Assembly: GCA_964520425.1 (NCBI GenBank)
Contig: CAZFMX010000013.1
Coordinates: 1 to 52,073, forward strand
Direction of reading: 5' to 3'
DNA length: 52,073 nucleotides
Source of the DNA: JAFGFY01 sp964520425
GTDB lineage: Bacteria > Desulfobacterota > DSM-4660 > Desulfatiglandales > HGW-15
In this document: positions 34,573-44,544 of the stretch, piece by piece
Position numbering within the stretch: position 1 is the stretch's first letter
Layout: each line of letters begins with the position of its first letter
Translations under genes and position numbers: made by a program
Notes under the pieces: model-generated
The model's database searches: none
Told to the model about the DNA's origin: nothing
Seen by the model: the letters and a program-made list of their open reading frames with translations, nothing else

Positions 34573-35580
34573 ATGATCTACAATCTGAAAAACCTGAAAA
34601 AGGTCTACGATGGGCGGCTGGTTCTCGACCTGAAAGAGCTTTACCTGGAAAAGGGGAAAATCCTGGGTCTCCTGGGTCCGAACGGCGCCGGAAAGACCAC
34701 CCTCCTGGAGATTCTGGCCTTTCTATCATCACCCAGTTCCGGCGAGGTCTGGTTTGAAAGAGAGAAGGTAAATTTCAGTAACGGCAACCTGATAGAATTG
34801 CGTCGGAAAGTCGTGCTTGTTCAACAACAACCTATCCTGTTTACCTCCACCGTATCAAAGAATGTGGAGTTCCCTTTGAGAATACGCAAGATACCTAGGG
34901 AACAGCGGGATGGAATCGTGGAAGAACTCCTGGAACTTGTGGGCATGGGTGGATTCAGATACGCAAAGGCCCATAGACTATCAGGCGGTGAAACCCAGAG
35001 GGTCGCCATGGCAAGGGCCCTGGCTTGTTCTCCCGAAGTCATCCTCCTGGATGAACCTACGAGTAATGTGGATGTTGAGAACCAGGTGGCCATTGAACAG
35101 ATCATCGCGGAGATTAACAGGGTAAAAGGGATATCAGTGATCTTCACGACCCACAACATGCTCCAAGCCTCAAAACTCGCACAGGCGACTGTTTTTCTCT
35201 ATGAAGGGAAGGTTGCAGAATCCATCTATGAAAACATCTTTAGTGGTCGATTGGAAAGGGATGAAAAAGGTCTTGAATACTGTGTGTTTCAAAAAGGGCT
35301 CCGATTTCGGGTACGTTCTGACAAGTCGGGCTCCGTGAGAATCTCCATGGATCCGAGGAGACTGAGGATCAGTCGGGATGAAGGCGATTCATCGAAAGAA
35401 AACACCTTAAGAGGGAGACTCATACAGCTTACGGACGGGCAGAACCAGGTGCGGGTCCTGGTGGATGTGGGAATCCCCCTGAGTGTCTTGGTCCCAAGGG
35501 AGGTATTCGGAAATCTACATTTGTCTTTGGGAGAGGACGTATGGCTCATATGCCCTGCAGATGGGATTGAAGTCTTTTAG
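34573..35580 (+). CDS. tupC: Tungstate ABC transporter, ATPase TupC with C-terminal TOBE-like domain
   Basis: 335 residues. Walker A GLLGPNGAGKTTLLE (about 33-47), Q-loop VQQQPILF, signature LSGGETQRVAMARAL, Walker B VILLDEPTSNVD and the switch histidine in FTTHNM are all present. After about residue 235 a beta-rich extension (TLRGRLIQLTDGQNQVRVLVDVGIPLSVLVPREVFGNL) resembles a TOBE/Mop domain, which binds oxyanions in molybdate importers and may give feedback control. Five bases after tupB. Confidence 0.92.
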   Translation: MIYNLKNLKKVYDGRLVLDLKELYLEKGKILGLLGPNGAGKTTLLEILAFLSSPSSGEVWFEREKVNFSNGNLIELRRKVVLVQQQPILFTSTVSKNVEFPLRIRKIPREQRDGIVEELLELVGMGGFRYAKAHRLSGGETQRVAMARALACSPEVILLDEPTSNVDVENQVAIEQIIAEINRVKGISVIFTTHNMLQASKLAQATVFLYEGKVAESIYENIFSGRLERDEKGLEYCVFQKGLRFRVRSDKSGSVRISMDPRRLRISRDEGDSSKENTLRGRLIQLTDGQNQVRVLVDVGIPLSVLVPREVFGNLHLSLGEDVWLICPADGIEVF

Positions 35581-35714
35581 GTTCCAGAGGTTCAAGGTTG
35601 AGGGATTCAGCCGCCATCGCTCCGCTATGGCGAGCCAAGGGGTTCAAAGGTTTGGAAGTTAACCCGGAACAGTGAACTCTGAACCGGGAACCTTCCTTAG
35701 GAAGAGGAGAAATT

Positions 35715-36659
35715 ATGGAAAAAGAAAAGAACTTTCTTAGCACGAGAGAGGTCGCTGAACTGCTCGATGTCAATGAAAAGATGATCTACGTCCTGATTTC
35801 AGACAAAGGGCTTCCAGCCACAAAGGTCACAGGCAAATGGCTCTTCCCAAGGGCACTAGTGGAACAATGGCTGGATAGCCATATTATCAACTACCCCAAA
35901 ACAGTTCGTCTTCCCCCCTCCGTCGGGATTCTCATCCTTGCGGGAAGTCATGACATCCTGCTGGAGAAAGCCATCGGTCTTTTCAATCGCCTTCACTCTG
36001 ACCACCTGGCGGTTTTTGGGAATGTGGGAAGTCTTGGAGGGCTTAAGGCCCTGGGAAGCAGGACATGTCATATCGCAGCCAGCCATCTTCTGCAGGATGA
36101 TGAAGAGGAATACAATTTTGACTTCGCGCACCGGGAATTGAGAAGTGATTCGCCAGCCATTGTCAACTTCTGCCGGAGAGAACAGGGATTTTTGGTTGCC
36201 AAGGGAAATCCAAAGGCCATCAAGGGCGTCTCCGATTTGGGAAAACCCGGAATCAGGATCGCCAATCGTCCCGAAGGGACGGGTACACGTCTTCTCCTTG
36301 ATCATGAACTTGAAAAGGCCGGTCTTAGGGGGACGGAGATTGAAGGGTATGAGCGGGAATTTCGTGGTCACATGGACGTGGGTCTGGAAGTCCTTTCAGG
36401 CCGCGCCGATGCAAGCCCCGCCATCAGGCCTGTCGCGCAGCTTCTTGCCCTGGATTTCATTCCTCTTCGCTGGGAGAGATACGACCTCCTTGTCTCAAAG
36501 GACCGCTTTTTTGAACATGGCGTCCAACTATTCTTGGGTATTCTGCATGAACCCGCCTTTAGAAACCTGAGTGATAGGTTGGAGGGCTATGATTTGAGCC
36601 TATGCGGAAAAGTGGTTTTTCCGAAGGGGCTGAAACCGGATAACCCGGAATCAAAGTGA
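35715..36659 (+). CDS. HTH (excisionase/MerR-type) regulator with periplasmic-binding-protein-like domain
   Basis: 314 residues. The N-terminus FLSTREVAELLDVNEKMIYVLISDKGLPATKVTGKWLFPRALVEQWL is an excisionase-type winged helix. The remainder (about 70-300) is a PBP-like (PF12727-type) domain with GNVGSLGGLKALGSRTCHIAASHLL and RPEGTGTRLLLDHEL, as in ModE-independent molybdate/tungstate regulators. It has no signal peptide, so it senses a cytoplasmic ligand. Position 135 bases after tupC suggests it controls tungstate uptake (inference). AGGAAGAGGAG precedes the ATG. Confidence 0.85.
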   Translation: MEKEKNFLSTREVAELLDVNEKMIYVLISDKGLPATKVTGKWLFPRALVEQWLDSHIINYPKTVRLPPSVGILILAGSHDILLEKAIGLFNRLHSDHLAVFGNVGSLGGLKALGSRTCHIAASHLLQDDEEEYNFDFAHRELRSDSPAIVNFCRREQGFLVAKGNPKAIKGVSDLGKPGIRIANRPEGTGTRLLLDHELEKAGLRGTEIEGYEREFRGHMDVGLEVLSGRADASPAIRPVAQLLALDFIPLRWERYDLLVSKDRFFEHGVQLFLGILHEPAFRNLSDRLEGYDLSLCGKVVFPKGLKPDNPESK

Positions 36660-37227
36660 TTCAACTACCCCTCTTCTACACTTACTGCGTGCCATCACAG
36701 ACTTTTCTTCCGAACAATCTACTGTTTACTGCAAACGGACGCAGTCTGTCCCGTCTGGGCGACCACCCAAACAAACGAAGCGATCGTTTTTTCACTAACC
36801 CAGCTTGTCGCAGAGACCTGTCCCGTGCAATACCGCGGGAAGCCCTGAGCTTGCCTGTCCCGAGCTTGTCGAGGAGGTCGAATTGGGCGAAGGCGGAAAC
36901 CTCTTAACCCCCCTCTCATCCTTTTCCTGATCAAAAAATCAGGGTTTCTACTGATTGACAAAATAATATGGATATGTTTTTGTTTCGTGCCTCGAAACTG
37001 AATACCTGAGTTCTGTTCTCTTCTTGCAGGGCTCCCAGCATAGAACTCAAGGCGTAACAGTTTGAAATTACGTAAAATCCTAATCCTAACCCTAAATCTC
37101 AGCACCTTTAAACCGTTTTCAATGATGACCTCAAATGATGAACAGTCCGGTTCGTGCGATTGTGATTAATGAGAAGGAAAGACATTTGCCGGGCCCTACC
37201 GCCCCTGACAAAAATGGAGGATTATCA
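36660..37227. other. Intergenic region upstream of the RHS gene
   Basis: No gene is supported. The frames at 36656-36907 (+) and 36719-37105 (-) cross repeats with no motif. Seen: a run of short strings such as CCGAGCTTGTCGAGG (a common dispersed intergenic string), TGAGTTCT paired with AGAACTCA near 37007-37046, and a TTGACA at 36955-36960 without a clear -10. Confidence 0.4.
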
Positions 37228-40200
37228 ATGGAGATCAAAAAAGGGATTCAGAGTCATATCATAATGATACTATTGACTGTCGGGTTTTGTATGTCCGTTC
37301 CAATCTTCGCTATGGCCGAGGAAACAACAGCAGAGACAGAGGAAGGTGTAGCGACTTCCGACACCTCGGATAGTGCTTCCCAGCCCGCAACAGATTCAGA
37401 GGTCAATGAAGAGGAGTCAAGGGTCAAAGAAGCCGATAACAGTCCGGTTGTTTCACCTGCCGAACCGGACGAAGAAAAGGATAAGCCTGATGACAATGCT
37501 GAGAAAAAGGAAGACGAAGAGGAAGAGACTGATGTATCCGAGACTGATACGGACACCACGGGTATGTCAATGGAAATGGGTGGTGCGGGAACAGGCTCTG
37601 AAGGAGGGGTCTTCTACCACCCCGTCGCGGTAAGCTCTGTTTACACAGGTGCTGCGAGCTATGGTATCCCCATTGCCGTTCCTCCAGGCAGAAACGGCAT
37701 GCAACCTAATATCTCTCTCAGCTATAACAGCTACGCAGGTAACGGTCTGGTCGGCGTTGGCTGGGACATTGACATGGGATTTATCCAGAGGTCCACCAAA
37801 TACGGCGTCGATTACAGTGGGGATGATTTTATGGTTGGCTCCAAAGATCTTGTTTCCAGGAGCAGCGACTGGGGCAGCAACTATTACGGTGCCAAGATAG
37901 AAGGCTCCTTTACCAAGTATTATAAGAATCCGGCAGGCGGCTGGGTAGCCATAACAAAATCCGGGAAAAAATTCTACTATGGCACTCAGTACAATTCAAG
38001 ACAGGTTTTCAATGGCGGACAGGATATATTCAAATGGTTTCTTGACAAGGTTCTAGACAAAAACGGTAACTATATGACCATAACCTACACCAGAAACAAT
38101 AATCAGATCTATCCCTCCGAGATCAAGTATACGGCGAAGGGTGGTCTTGCTGCCACAAAATCCGTGATATTTAACCTGGAGAGTCGGGATGATGTTCAGG
38201 TCTCATATGAAACCAAATACCGTGTCACCACCTTAAAGCGCCTTAAGAGTATCGAGGTTCGTTCAGGTACTCAAACCGTAAGGAAATATAACCTCACATA
38301 CCAATATAACACTATAAACGGTCGATCTCAGCTTCAAAGTGTGCAGATGGAGGGAACTTCCTCCTCATATACCCTTCCTGCGACAGAATTCGGTTGGTTG
38401 GAGGGGGGAGACGGCACATTCGGCCCTTCCCAGACTACCTACGTAAACGCGACTCCGGGCGGTTTCTTATTCGGTGACATCGACGGTGATGGCCTGACAG
38501 ATCTCATAAAGTATTCTACCGTACCAGCAGGGAGTCAAGTCAGATTGTACGTCATACCCCTTCTATCGGAAGGTGACGGCACATTTACGGAATGTCAGCT
38601 CCGTGAGCTTGGGTACATTTATCCTGACCGCGTGAGTATCAGTGTGATAGATGTAAACAATGACGGATGGGATGATATAGTGTTTAACGGCAACTATGGA
38701 GATGTATGGACGATTCTCTCGCTTGGGAACGGCAGCTTCGGCAGCGGTATAGGCACATGGGGCCCCGAGACACACGCGATTTTCCTTGCCGACATAGATG
38801 GTGACGGATTCGTGGATCTTATCAGGCATAATGTAAACGGTACGGTCTATTCCTGTCTATCGAATGGTAACGGCTCCTTTCAGTCGAGCGGCTACGGCGT
38901 TCACACAGGTATGGGAGGCGTTGGCGAAGGGAGAATAATGATTGCCGATCTGAACGGAGACGGATATTCAGATCTGATAAAACTCAACACCTATGGCACT
39001 GCTTATACATATCTGGCCCAGGGCGACGGTACGTTTTCATCCAGTTATAAAACAGTGAGTGGATTAAGTACACCCGGATATAACACATTCTCAGAAATTA
39101 ACGGCGACGGACTGGCCGATATTGTCGTGAACGATACCGTCGGTCATGGATACACATACCTTTCCAAAGGTGACGGTTCCTTTTCTCTCCAGGGAAACGC
39201 CATTCCGAATGGCGTTTCCGATAATATGGGCATGGGAGATGTCAATGGGGACGGCCTCTTGGATATTGTCCAAAGCGATGGTTACAATAATTACACCTTT
39301 ATTTCCAATAGTAATGGAACATTTAGATCACCCATAACAGCATACGGGCCTGGAGGATCAGGCCAAGTCTATTTAGCAGACGTTAACGGCGACGGTATGG
39401 CCGATTTGATCAAGGACGGCGTTGACCGTGTCTATGTTTCTCTTGCCCAGAGTGATGGCCCGGCTGATCGGATAGAGCTCATCAATAACCATGTTGGCGG
39501 CAGAACAACCATCTCATACACCAAATCATCCCTTTATCCGAACGGCGACATACCCTTCGTAGTTTATCCCGTATCGGAAATCGAGACTAATGATGGAAAC
39601 GGCGTTATCTCGGGAACTACCTTGGAATACGCGGATGGATATTATGACGATGCAACAAGGGAGTTCAGGGGATTCGGCTATGTTCAAAAGACCAATCCCG
39701 ACAATACCACTGTTGAAACCTGGTACAATACGGATGATGAGTATAAAAAAGGCCGTGCCGAGGAGATCCAGTTCAGAGAGCCTGGGGCCCAGGATTACTA
39801 TAAAAGGACGATCTTCACCCGGAGTAAGGTTCAGGTAGGAGGTAGTGAGTCCTATTTTGTCAGGCTCGACCAGGAAAGAACAGACCTTGTGGACAGTGTG
39901 ACCGTATATACTCAGAAGAATTACACCTATAACAATAACAATGGAAATACCATGACGATCACCACCTCCGGCACGGACGCGGAGAATATCACCACGACAA
40001 ATGCATGGACGAATAAAGGTAATTGGACCTGGAGACTCACTTCTCAGGCTGTTTCCGGGAGCCAGAGTGGATTAGTAAGGAAAATCAATTACACCTATTT
40101 CAGCAACGGCGACCTCGAAACAAAAACCTTTTGGTATAGTGAAGGGACGAATCCGGTTGTGAGTTATACTTATGACACCTATGGAAACCTGAAGACAAGC

Positions 40201-43200
40201 ACTGATCCCAATGGCAACACCTCAATGGTTTTCTACGATACCACATACACTTTTCCCACAAGGATTCGATATCCCTCTACCGGAGGCGGCACAACCCATG
40301 AAGTTGAAATGGACTATGACGATCGCTACGGCACAATAACCGATTCATGGGATGAAAACGACAACCATACCCAATATGCTTATGATGAATTTGGCAGGCT
40401 TATGGATGTCTATTATCCGGATGGAGGGCATACGGAATATGAATACTATGACGCTACATTCCCTCGAAGGGTCCATAAGAGCGTCAAGGAGTCCGGGAGT
40501 TCCTATATTGATACATACCAATATTTTGACGGTCTTGGTCGGCCTGTCCAGGCTATCAGCTATGGCCATAACAACAAACTCGTTGTGAACACAAACGAAT
40601 ATGATGAGATGGGCCGGAACTATCGGAACAACGGTCCGTTCTATGCCTCGGGTTCGCCTCGATATCCCATCTCACCGCCTGTTGTATACCCTTATACGGA
40701 GACGACATATGATGATCGGGGTAGACCGTCAACCATAACTAAAGCTGACGGTGAATACGGCACCGTGTCTGCTTTCTTTAGTTATCAAGGTTTAAGTACG
40801 ATTATCACTGACGCGGATGGGAAGGACAAGACCACGAAAAAGGATTATCTCGGTAGGATCCTCCAAGTCATAGAGGAGGGGAATCTTCATACCTATTATG
40901 ACTATAACGCGGCAGGAGATCTCCTCGCGGTAGAAGATTCTGCTGGGAATATAACAGAGATCAACTATGACACCCTTGGCCGGAAAAAGAACATGGATGA
41001 CCCTGACATGGGCTATTGGACCTACACCTATGATGCGAATGGAAACCTCACGACCCAGACAGATGCTAAAAGCCAGGTAAAGACTTTCTACTATGATGAA
41101 CTGAACAGGCTTGAGGAAGAAAACTACTCCAGTGATTATCCCATAGTATATACATACGATCAGGGAATAAATGGAATAGGCCAACTCTATAAGGTGACAA
41201 AAGAGAATTTGCCGCCTCAGATCGACACTTATACACGATATGATGAATATGATGCTATGGGTCGGGTAAGGGAGGTCACAAAGTGGATAAATGGAAGCGG
41301 AACGTTTACCACCGGATACAACTATGACCTGTCAGGTAAGGTAACAAAGATCACCTATCCTGACGCTTATGAAGTAGATTACGCATATTATCCGGGCAAT
41401 AATCTCCTGTACACGGCAACCGGATCTGATTCAGAAGAATACGCTAAGATCACCTATTATACGCCCTCAGGCCAGATAAGTACTCTAAACCATGGTAACG
41501 GCGTTACTACATGGTATACCTATGATTCCAGATCAATGAGACTTAAAGGGATACAGACCAGGGATAAAAACTTCAATATTATTCAGTATAAGGATTACCA
41601 ATACACACCAGCAGGCGATATAGATACCATAATCGATACCCATAATAACAGGACCTTTGTTTATTCCTATGACAACCTTCACAGGCTCATAGAGGAAAGA
41701 ACCAATAGTGCTATTACGGCGTCATACGCCTATAACAACATCGGCAATATCACCTCAAAGAGCATGGGCACCGACAATTTCAACTTTACCTCATACCATG
41801 CCGCCCACAAGCATGCCGTACAGAACATAAGTCTGAACGGGTCACCCTATAATTACACTTACGATGATAACGGAAACATGACTTCAGGCCCTGATTTTAC
41901 AGACACGTCTCAGGTCGGAACCAGGACAATAAGCTATAACGCGGACAATATGCCGACCCAAGTGACGAGTGTAAGGGGAAGCACAAGCACGACGGTTAAC
42001 TATCGATATGACGGTTTTGGTCAGAGGTATAAAAAAGAGGTCGTAGGCGGTATGACCACCTATTACTTGGGTGATCATTTTGAGATAAAGGGAGGAACTC
42101 CGGTCAAATACATTTTCGTCGGTAATCTGCGGGTAGCACAGGTCGAAGGCACAACCCACACATACCTCCACAAAGATCATCTCGGAAGTTCCACTATAAT
42201 GACCGACGATAGCGGATTCGAGACGGAATCGACCCAGTACATGCCCTTCGGGAGTCCCAGACCGGGATCAGGGGAGATAACAGATACATCCTATCTTTTT
42301 ACCGACCAGGAGTTTGATACTGAAAACGGGCTGTACAATTACAACGCAAGGTTGTATGATCCCGTAATAGGTCGGTTTATCAGCGCGGACACCATAGTCC
42401 CGCAGCCCTTTAACCCCCAATCCCTGAATCGGTACACCTATTGCCTGAATAATCCTTTGATATACGTTGATCCGAGTGGGCATGAAGGGTATGGATGTAG
42501 TCCATTTGGAGGCGATTGTCTATTGGATGATGTATATATCTATGCTTGGCCTCCTGCACCATATCCCGATTGGTTGTGGTGGGAATTATTTGACCCTTGG
42601 GGATTGTTGCGAAACAATGTTGGGCAATCTGGTGGTGGAGGTGGTGGGCAACCTGGTGGAGGTGGTGGGCAACCTGGCGGTGGAGGTGGTGAGCAACCTG
42701 GCGATGGAGGTGAGAATTCTAATACGCCCTCAGAAGATGATCAAGATATCAGTGAAATCTCTTGGGGAGAAAGTAGTGGTGTTTATCCAACTGAGAATAC
42801 TGAAAATCCAAGCGTAAATGACATATATCACCCATCAGAATGGAATCCAGTATCGTCAGAAGAGTTACAACTAGCAAGAGCTGCTATGGATTTAATAGGT
42901 ACGGAAAGAAATCCGGATGTGCAGAGAGATACGCCAGACCCCAATAATCCTTACGAAAATTTTTTGGCGGAGAACTATCATGACAGATCTAAGTTCCCTG
43001 AAGTGGATCCAGCAATTAAAAATAATCCGAATGTAGACTTTTATCAACTTCCAATAGATCCAAACGCAACTCATCCTGGTATTAGTCCAGAGTGGGGGTG
43101 GGATCAAAGTATAGTAAAATCCTATGGTCCATTTTGGAGTGTCGGGGATCCGAGAAAAGGAATCCCTCCAGGTCCGATTTATATTAATTTTTATGAAAAA

Positions 43201-43218
43201 ATCCCTAAAGGAAAATGA
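37228..43218 (+). CDS. Sec-exported SpvB/VCBS/RHS-repeat protein with variable C-terminal tail
   Basis: 1996 residues from ATG 37228, chosen because ATGGAGG is seven bases upstream and a signal peptide follows (MEIKKGIQSHIIMILLTVGF); the frame opens 31 codons earlier. An acidic linker runs to about 115. The SpvB-like domain (about 127-400) has VPPGRNGMQPNISLSYNSY. Seven VCBS/FG-GAP repeats (about 416-725) carry DxNGDGxxDL calcium loops. A TcdB-like middle (about 740-830) and YD/RHS repeats (to about 1560) lead to the core signature GRFISADTIVPQP...NRYTYCLNNPLIYVDPSGH (about 1750). The last 245 residues are unique: aromatic-rich, then a Gly-rich linker of GGGGGQP units, then an acidic, Pro-rich tail. 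Such architecture is seen in secreted polymorphic toxins and surface proteins. The tail was not matched to a toxin. Confidence 0.9.
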   Translation: MEIKKGIQSHIIMILLTVGFCMSVPIFAMAEETTAETEEGVATSDTSDSASQPATDSEVNEEESRVKEADNSPVVSPAEPDEEKDKPDDNAEKKEDEEEETDVSETDTDTTGMSMEMGGAGTGSEGGVFYHPVAVSSVYTGAASYGIPIAVPPGRNGMQPNISLSYNSYAGNGLVGVGWDIDMGFIQRSTKYGVDYSGDDFMVGSKDLVSRSSDWGSNYYGAKIEGSFTKYYKNPAGGWVAITKSGKKFYYGTQYNSRQVFNGGQDIFKWFLDKVLDKNGNYMTITYTRNNNQIYPSEIKYTAKGGLAATKSVIFNLESRDDVQVSYETKYRVTTLKRLKSIEVRSGTQTVRKYNLTYQYNTINGRSQLQSVQMEGTSSSYTLPATEFGWLEGGDGTFGPSQTTYVNATPGGFLFGDIDGDGLTDLIKYSTVPAGSQVRLYVIPLLSEGDGTFTECQLRELGYIYPDRVSISVIDVNNDGWDDIVFNGNYGDVWTILSLGNGSFGSGIGTWGPETHAIFLADIDGDGFVDLIRHNVNGTVYSCLSNGNGSFQSSGYGVHTGMGGVGEGRIMIADLNGDGYSDLIKLNTYGTAYTYLAQGDGTFSSSYKTVSGLSTPGYNTFSEINGDGLADIVVNDTVGHGYTYLSKGDGSFSLQGNAIPNGVSDNMGMGDVNGDGLLDIVQSDGYNNYTFISNSNGTFRSPITAYGPGGSGQVYLADVNGDGMADLIKDGVDRVYVSLAQSDGPADRIELINNHVGGRTTISYTKSSLYPNGDIPFVVYPVSEIETNDGNGVISGTTLEYADGYYDDATREFRGFGYVQKTNPDNTTVETWYNTDDEYKKGRAEEIQFREPGAQDYYKRTIFTRSKVQVGGSESYFVRLDQERTDLVDSVTVYTQKNYTYNNNNGNTMTITTSGTDAENITTTNAWTNKGNWTWRLTSQAVSGSQSGLVRKINYTYFSNGDLETKTFWYSEGTNPVVSYTYDTYGNLKTSTDPNGNTSMVFYDTTYTFPTRIRYPSTGGGTTHEVEMDYDDRYGTITDSWDENDNHTQYAYDEFGRLMDVYYPDGGHTEYEYYDATFPRRVHKSVKESGSSYIDTYQYFDGLGRPVQAISYGHNNKLVVNTNEYDEMGRNYRNNGPFYASGSPRYPISPPVVYPYTETTYDDRGRPSTITKADGEYGTVSAFFSYQGLSTIITDADGKDKTTKKDYLGRILQVIEEGNLHTYYDYNAAGDLLAVEDSAGNITEINYDTLGRKKNMDDPDMGYWTYTYDANGNLTTQTDAKSQVKTFYYDELNRLEEENYSSDYPIVYTYDQGINGIGQLYKVTKENLPPQIDTYTRYDEYDAMGRVREVTKWINGSGTFTTGYNYDLSGKVTKITYPDAYEVDYAYYPGNNLLYTATGSDSEEYAKITYYTPSGQISTLNHGNGVTTWYTYDSRSMRLKGIQTRDKNFNIIQYKDYQYTPAGDIDTIIDTHNNRTFVYSYDNLHRLIEERTNSAITASYAYNNIGNITSKSMGTDNFNFTSYHAAHKHAVQNISLNGSPYNYTYDDNGNMTSGPDFTDTSQVGTRTISYNADNMPTQVTSVRGSTSTTVNYRYDGFGQRYKKEVVGGMTTYYLGDHFEIKGGTPVKYIFVGNLRVAQVEGTTHTYLHKDHLGSSTIMTDDSGFETESTQYMPFGSPRPGSGEITDTSYLFTDQEFDTENGLYNYNARLYDPVIGRFISADTIVPQPFNPQSLNRYTYCLNNPLIYVDPSGHEGYGCSPFGGDCLLDDVYIYAWPPAPYPDWLWWELFDPWGLLRNNVGQSGGGGGGQPGGGGGQPGGGGGEQPGDGGENSNTPSEDDQDISEISWGESSGVYPTENTENPSVNDIYHPSEWNPVSSEELQLARAAMDLIGTERNPDVQRDTPDPNNPYENFLAENYHDRSKFPEVDPAIKNNPNVDFYQLPIDPNATHPGISPEWGWDQSIVKSYGPFWSVGDPRKGIPPGPIYINFYEKIPKGK

Positions 43219-43238
43219 CAGGTTTGGAAGGAGATAGT

Positions 43239-44129
43239 ATGTTTATTCAAAAGGAATCCTTGAGAGTGGGACTGATCCTATTCTTATTCGTAAGCTGTCT
43301 ATTGTTAACAGGTTTTTCTGACGCTTTTGAGAATACAGATAAGAATGATGAATTGACTATGAAGGCTATTGTGAGATCCGATAATGATTTTGCCACATAT
43401 AATGACAAAGATAGCCTGAGAGAGAATATTCCTGAAATAGTAGCAAATAAAATACGATATCTTCTTAAAGAATGCAGAACAGATTTTTATAGATATGATA
43501 AGTCGTCCGAATGTGACTATATTGTATTTAGAGTAAAATATACTAAATATATTTCTGTTTATGTATCCAAAATATATTATCAACATTCAGTTAGGTATTA
43601 TCTAGTTGCCTATGATTCAAAAACATCCAGAATAACGAACAAGCCACCACATATTAACGGCGATGCTATGGAAAATGATGAGGAAGGATTTCTTCCGGAA
43701 GCCAGACTTCTAGAAAAGCCTCTTATCTCCTTTAGTCCATTTGATTCAAACAATTGTAAGGGAACCGTGATCATTAAACAAAGAATGCATAATGGAACGG
43801 GCTATAACGCGGTCATTGATGAATATTATTCAATAGATGCATATATGGACCTAAACGCTTTCTTATATATTGAATCAAAGGCTGTTGTCTATGGAAACGG
43901 ACGTTGTATTGTAAATCGATCACTTAAAGATGATGTAATTGTAAGCACGATAAAATGTGAAGATGATGAACAACCAAAACTGATGGGTAAGGTAAGACTT
44001 GAAATATCGGAAAATAACGTTCGAATTATTTCAATAGAAGTGAGTGACAAAATGTTTGAAAACAGCCCTTATTTGGTTACAGCAAGTGGAGTGAAAAAAG
44101 AGACTTTTCTTAATAAAGGGCTGTGGTAA
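43239..44129 (+). CDS. AT-rich exported protein of unknown function following the RHS gene
   Basis: 296 residues from ATG 43239, with GGAAGGAG upstream; the frame extends eight codons and overlaps the RHS stop. The N-terminus FIQKESLRVGLILFLFVSCLLLTGF is a signal peptide. The body is rich in Tyr, Asp and Asn and has no motif that I recognise. Base composition is clearly lower in GC than in the RHS gene (about one third GC in a line counted by eye). It is 20 bases after the RHS gene and likely co-transcribed. A cognate immunity or accessory protein is a reasonable guess from position only. Confidence 0.75.
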   Translation: MFIQKESLRVGLILFLFVSCLLLTGFSDAFENTDKNDELTMKAIVRSDNDFATYNDKDSLRENIPEIVANKIRYLLKECRTDFYRYDKSSECDYIVFRVKYTKYISVYVSKIYYQHSVRYYLVAYDSKTSRITNKPPHINGDAMENDEEGFLPEARLLEKPLISFSPFDSNNCKGTVIIKQRMHNGTGYNAVIDEYYSIDAYMDLNAFLYIESKAVVYGNGRCIVNRSLKDDVIVSTIKCEDDEQPKLMGKVRLEISENNVRIISIEVSDKMFENSPYLVTASGVKKETFLNKGLW

Positions 44130-44461
44130 AAAAACGGAATCGCCATTAAATGACTTCTATCAGTGAAAAGGATGTCCTTCTGTATCAATGGGGACATCCT
44201 ATAATGCTCCTGTCAAGGAAAATTGAAGTTACTGTAAATTCAATCAGTTATCATTAAAGATTTTATTTTTACAAACCTATCCATTAAGTTTTTGAAAAAC
44301 TTTGGATATATTGTTCAGCGAGTCTCTCACCTATAGCGAACCATACACCTAATCGTTACGTTTATCCGACATATTACCCTGGGTAATTGACAATCATCCC
44401 TTATCCAAGTTGTATGGTTCAGTGAGAGGCCCTGTATTGTCCCCCACGAGTAAAATGGTAA
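44130..44461. other. Intergenic region with two hairpins
   Basis: A 9-bp perfect stem at 44169-44177/44192-44200 with a 14-base loop may end the RHS operon, although no T-run follows. A wider inverted repeat pairs 44327-44348 (containing GAACCATACA) with 44411-44429 (TGTATGGTTC). The minus frame at 44327-44581 covers this and the IS end and was not accepted. Confidence 0.4.
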
Positions 44462-44502
44462 AATGGGGTCAGCCCTTGACATGTGACATGTATGTTTGAT
44501 AT

Positions 44503-44539
44503 AAACCTCCTGTGTGAGTATGTTGAGCACAGGAGGTTT
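44503..44539 (+). promoter_or_regulatory. Hairpin that buries the transposase ribosome-binding site
   Basis: AAACCTCCTGTG (44503-44514) and CACAGGAGGTTT (44528-44539) form a perfect 12-bp stem with a 13-base loop. The right arm contains AGGAGG (44531-44536), the ribosome-binding site of the ATG at 44545. This would repress translation, as described for the IS200 leader. It could also stop read-through transcription. Confidence 0.75.
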
Positions 44540-44544
44540 TCTAT

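Noticed and set aside
36719..37105. Minus-strand frame upstream of the RHS gene
   Set aside because: Built from intergenic repeat strings with no recognisable protein content or ribosome-binding site.
42637..42717. Tandem GGTGGAGG DNA repeat as a separate genetic element
   Set aside because: It is in frame and encodes the Gly-rich linker of the RHS tail.
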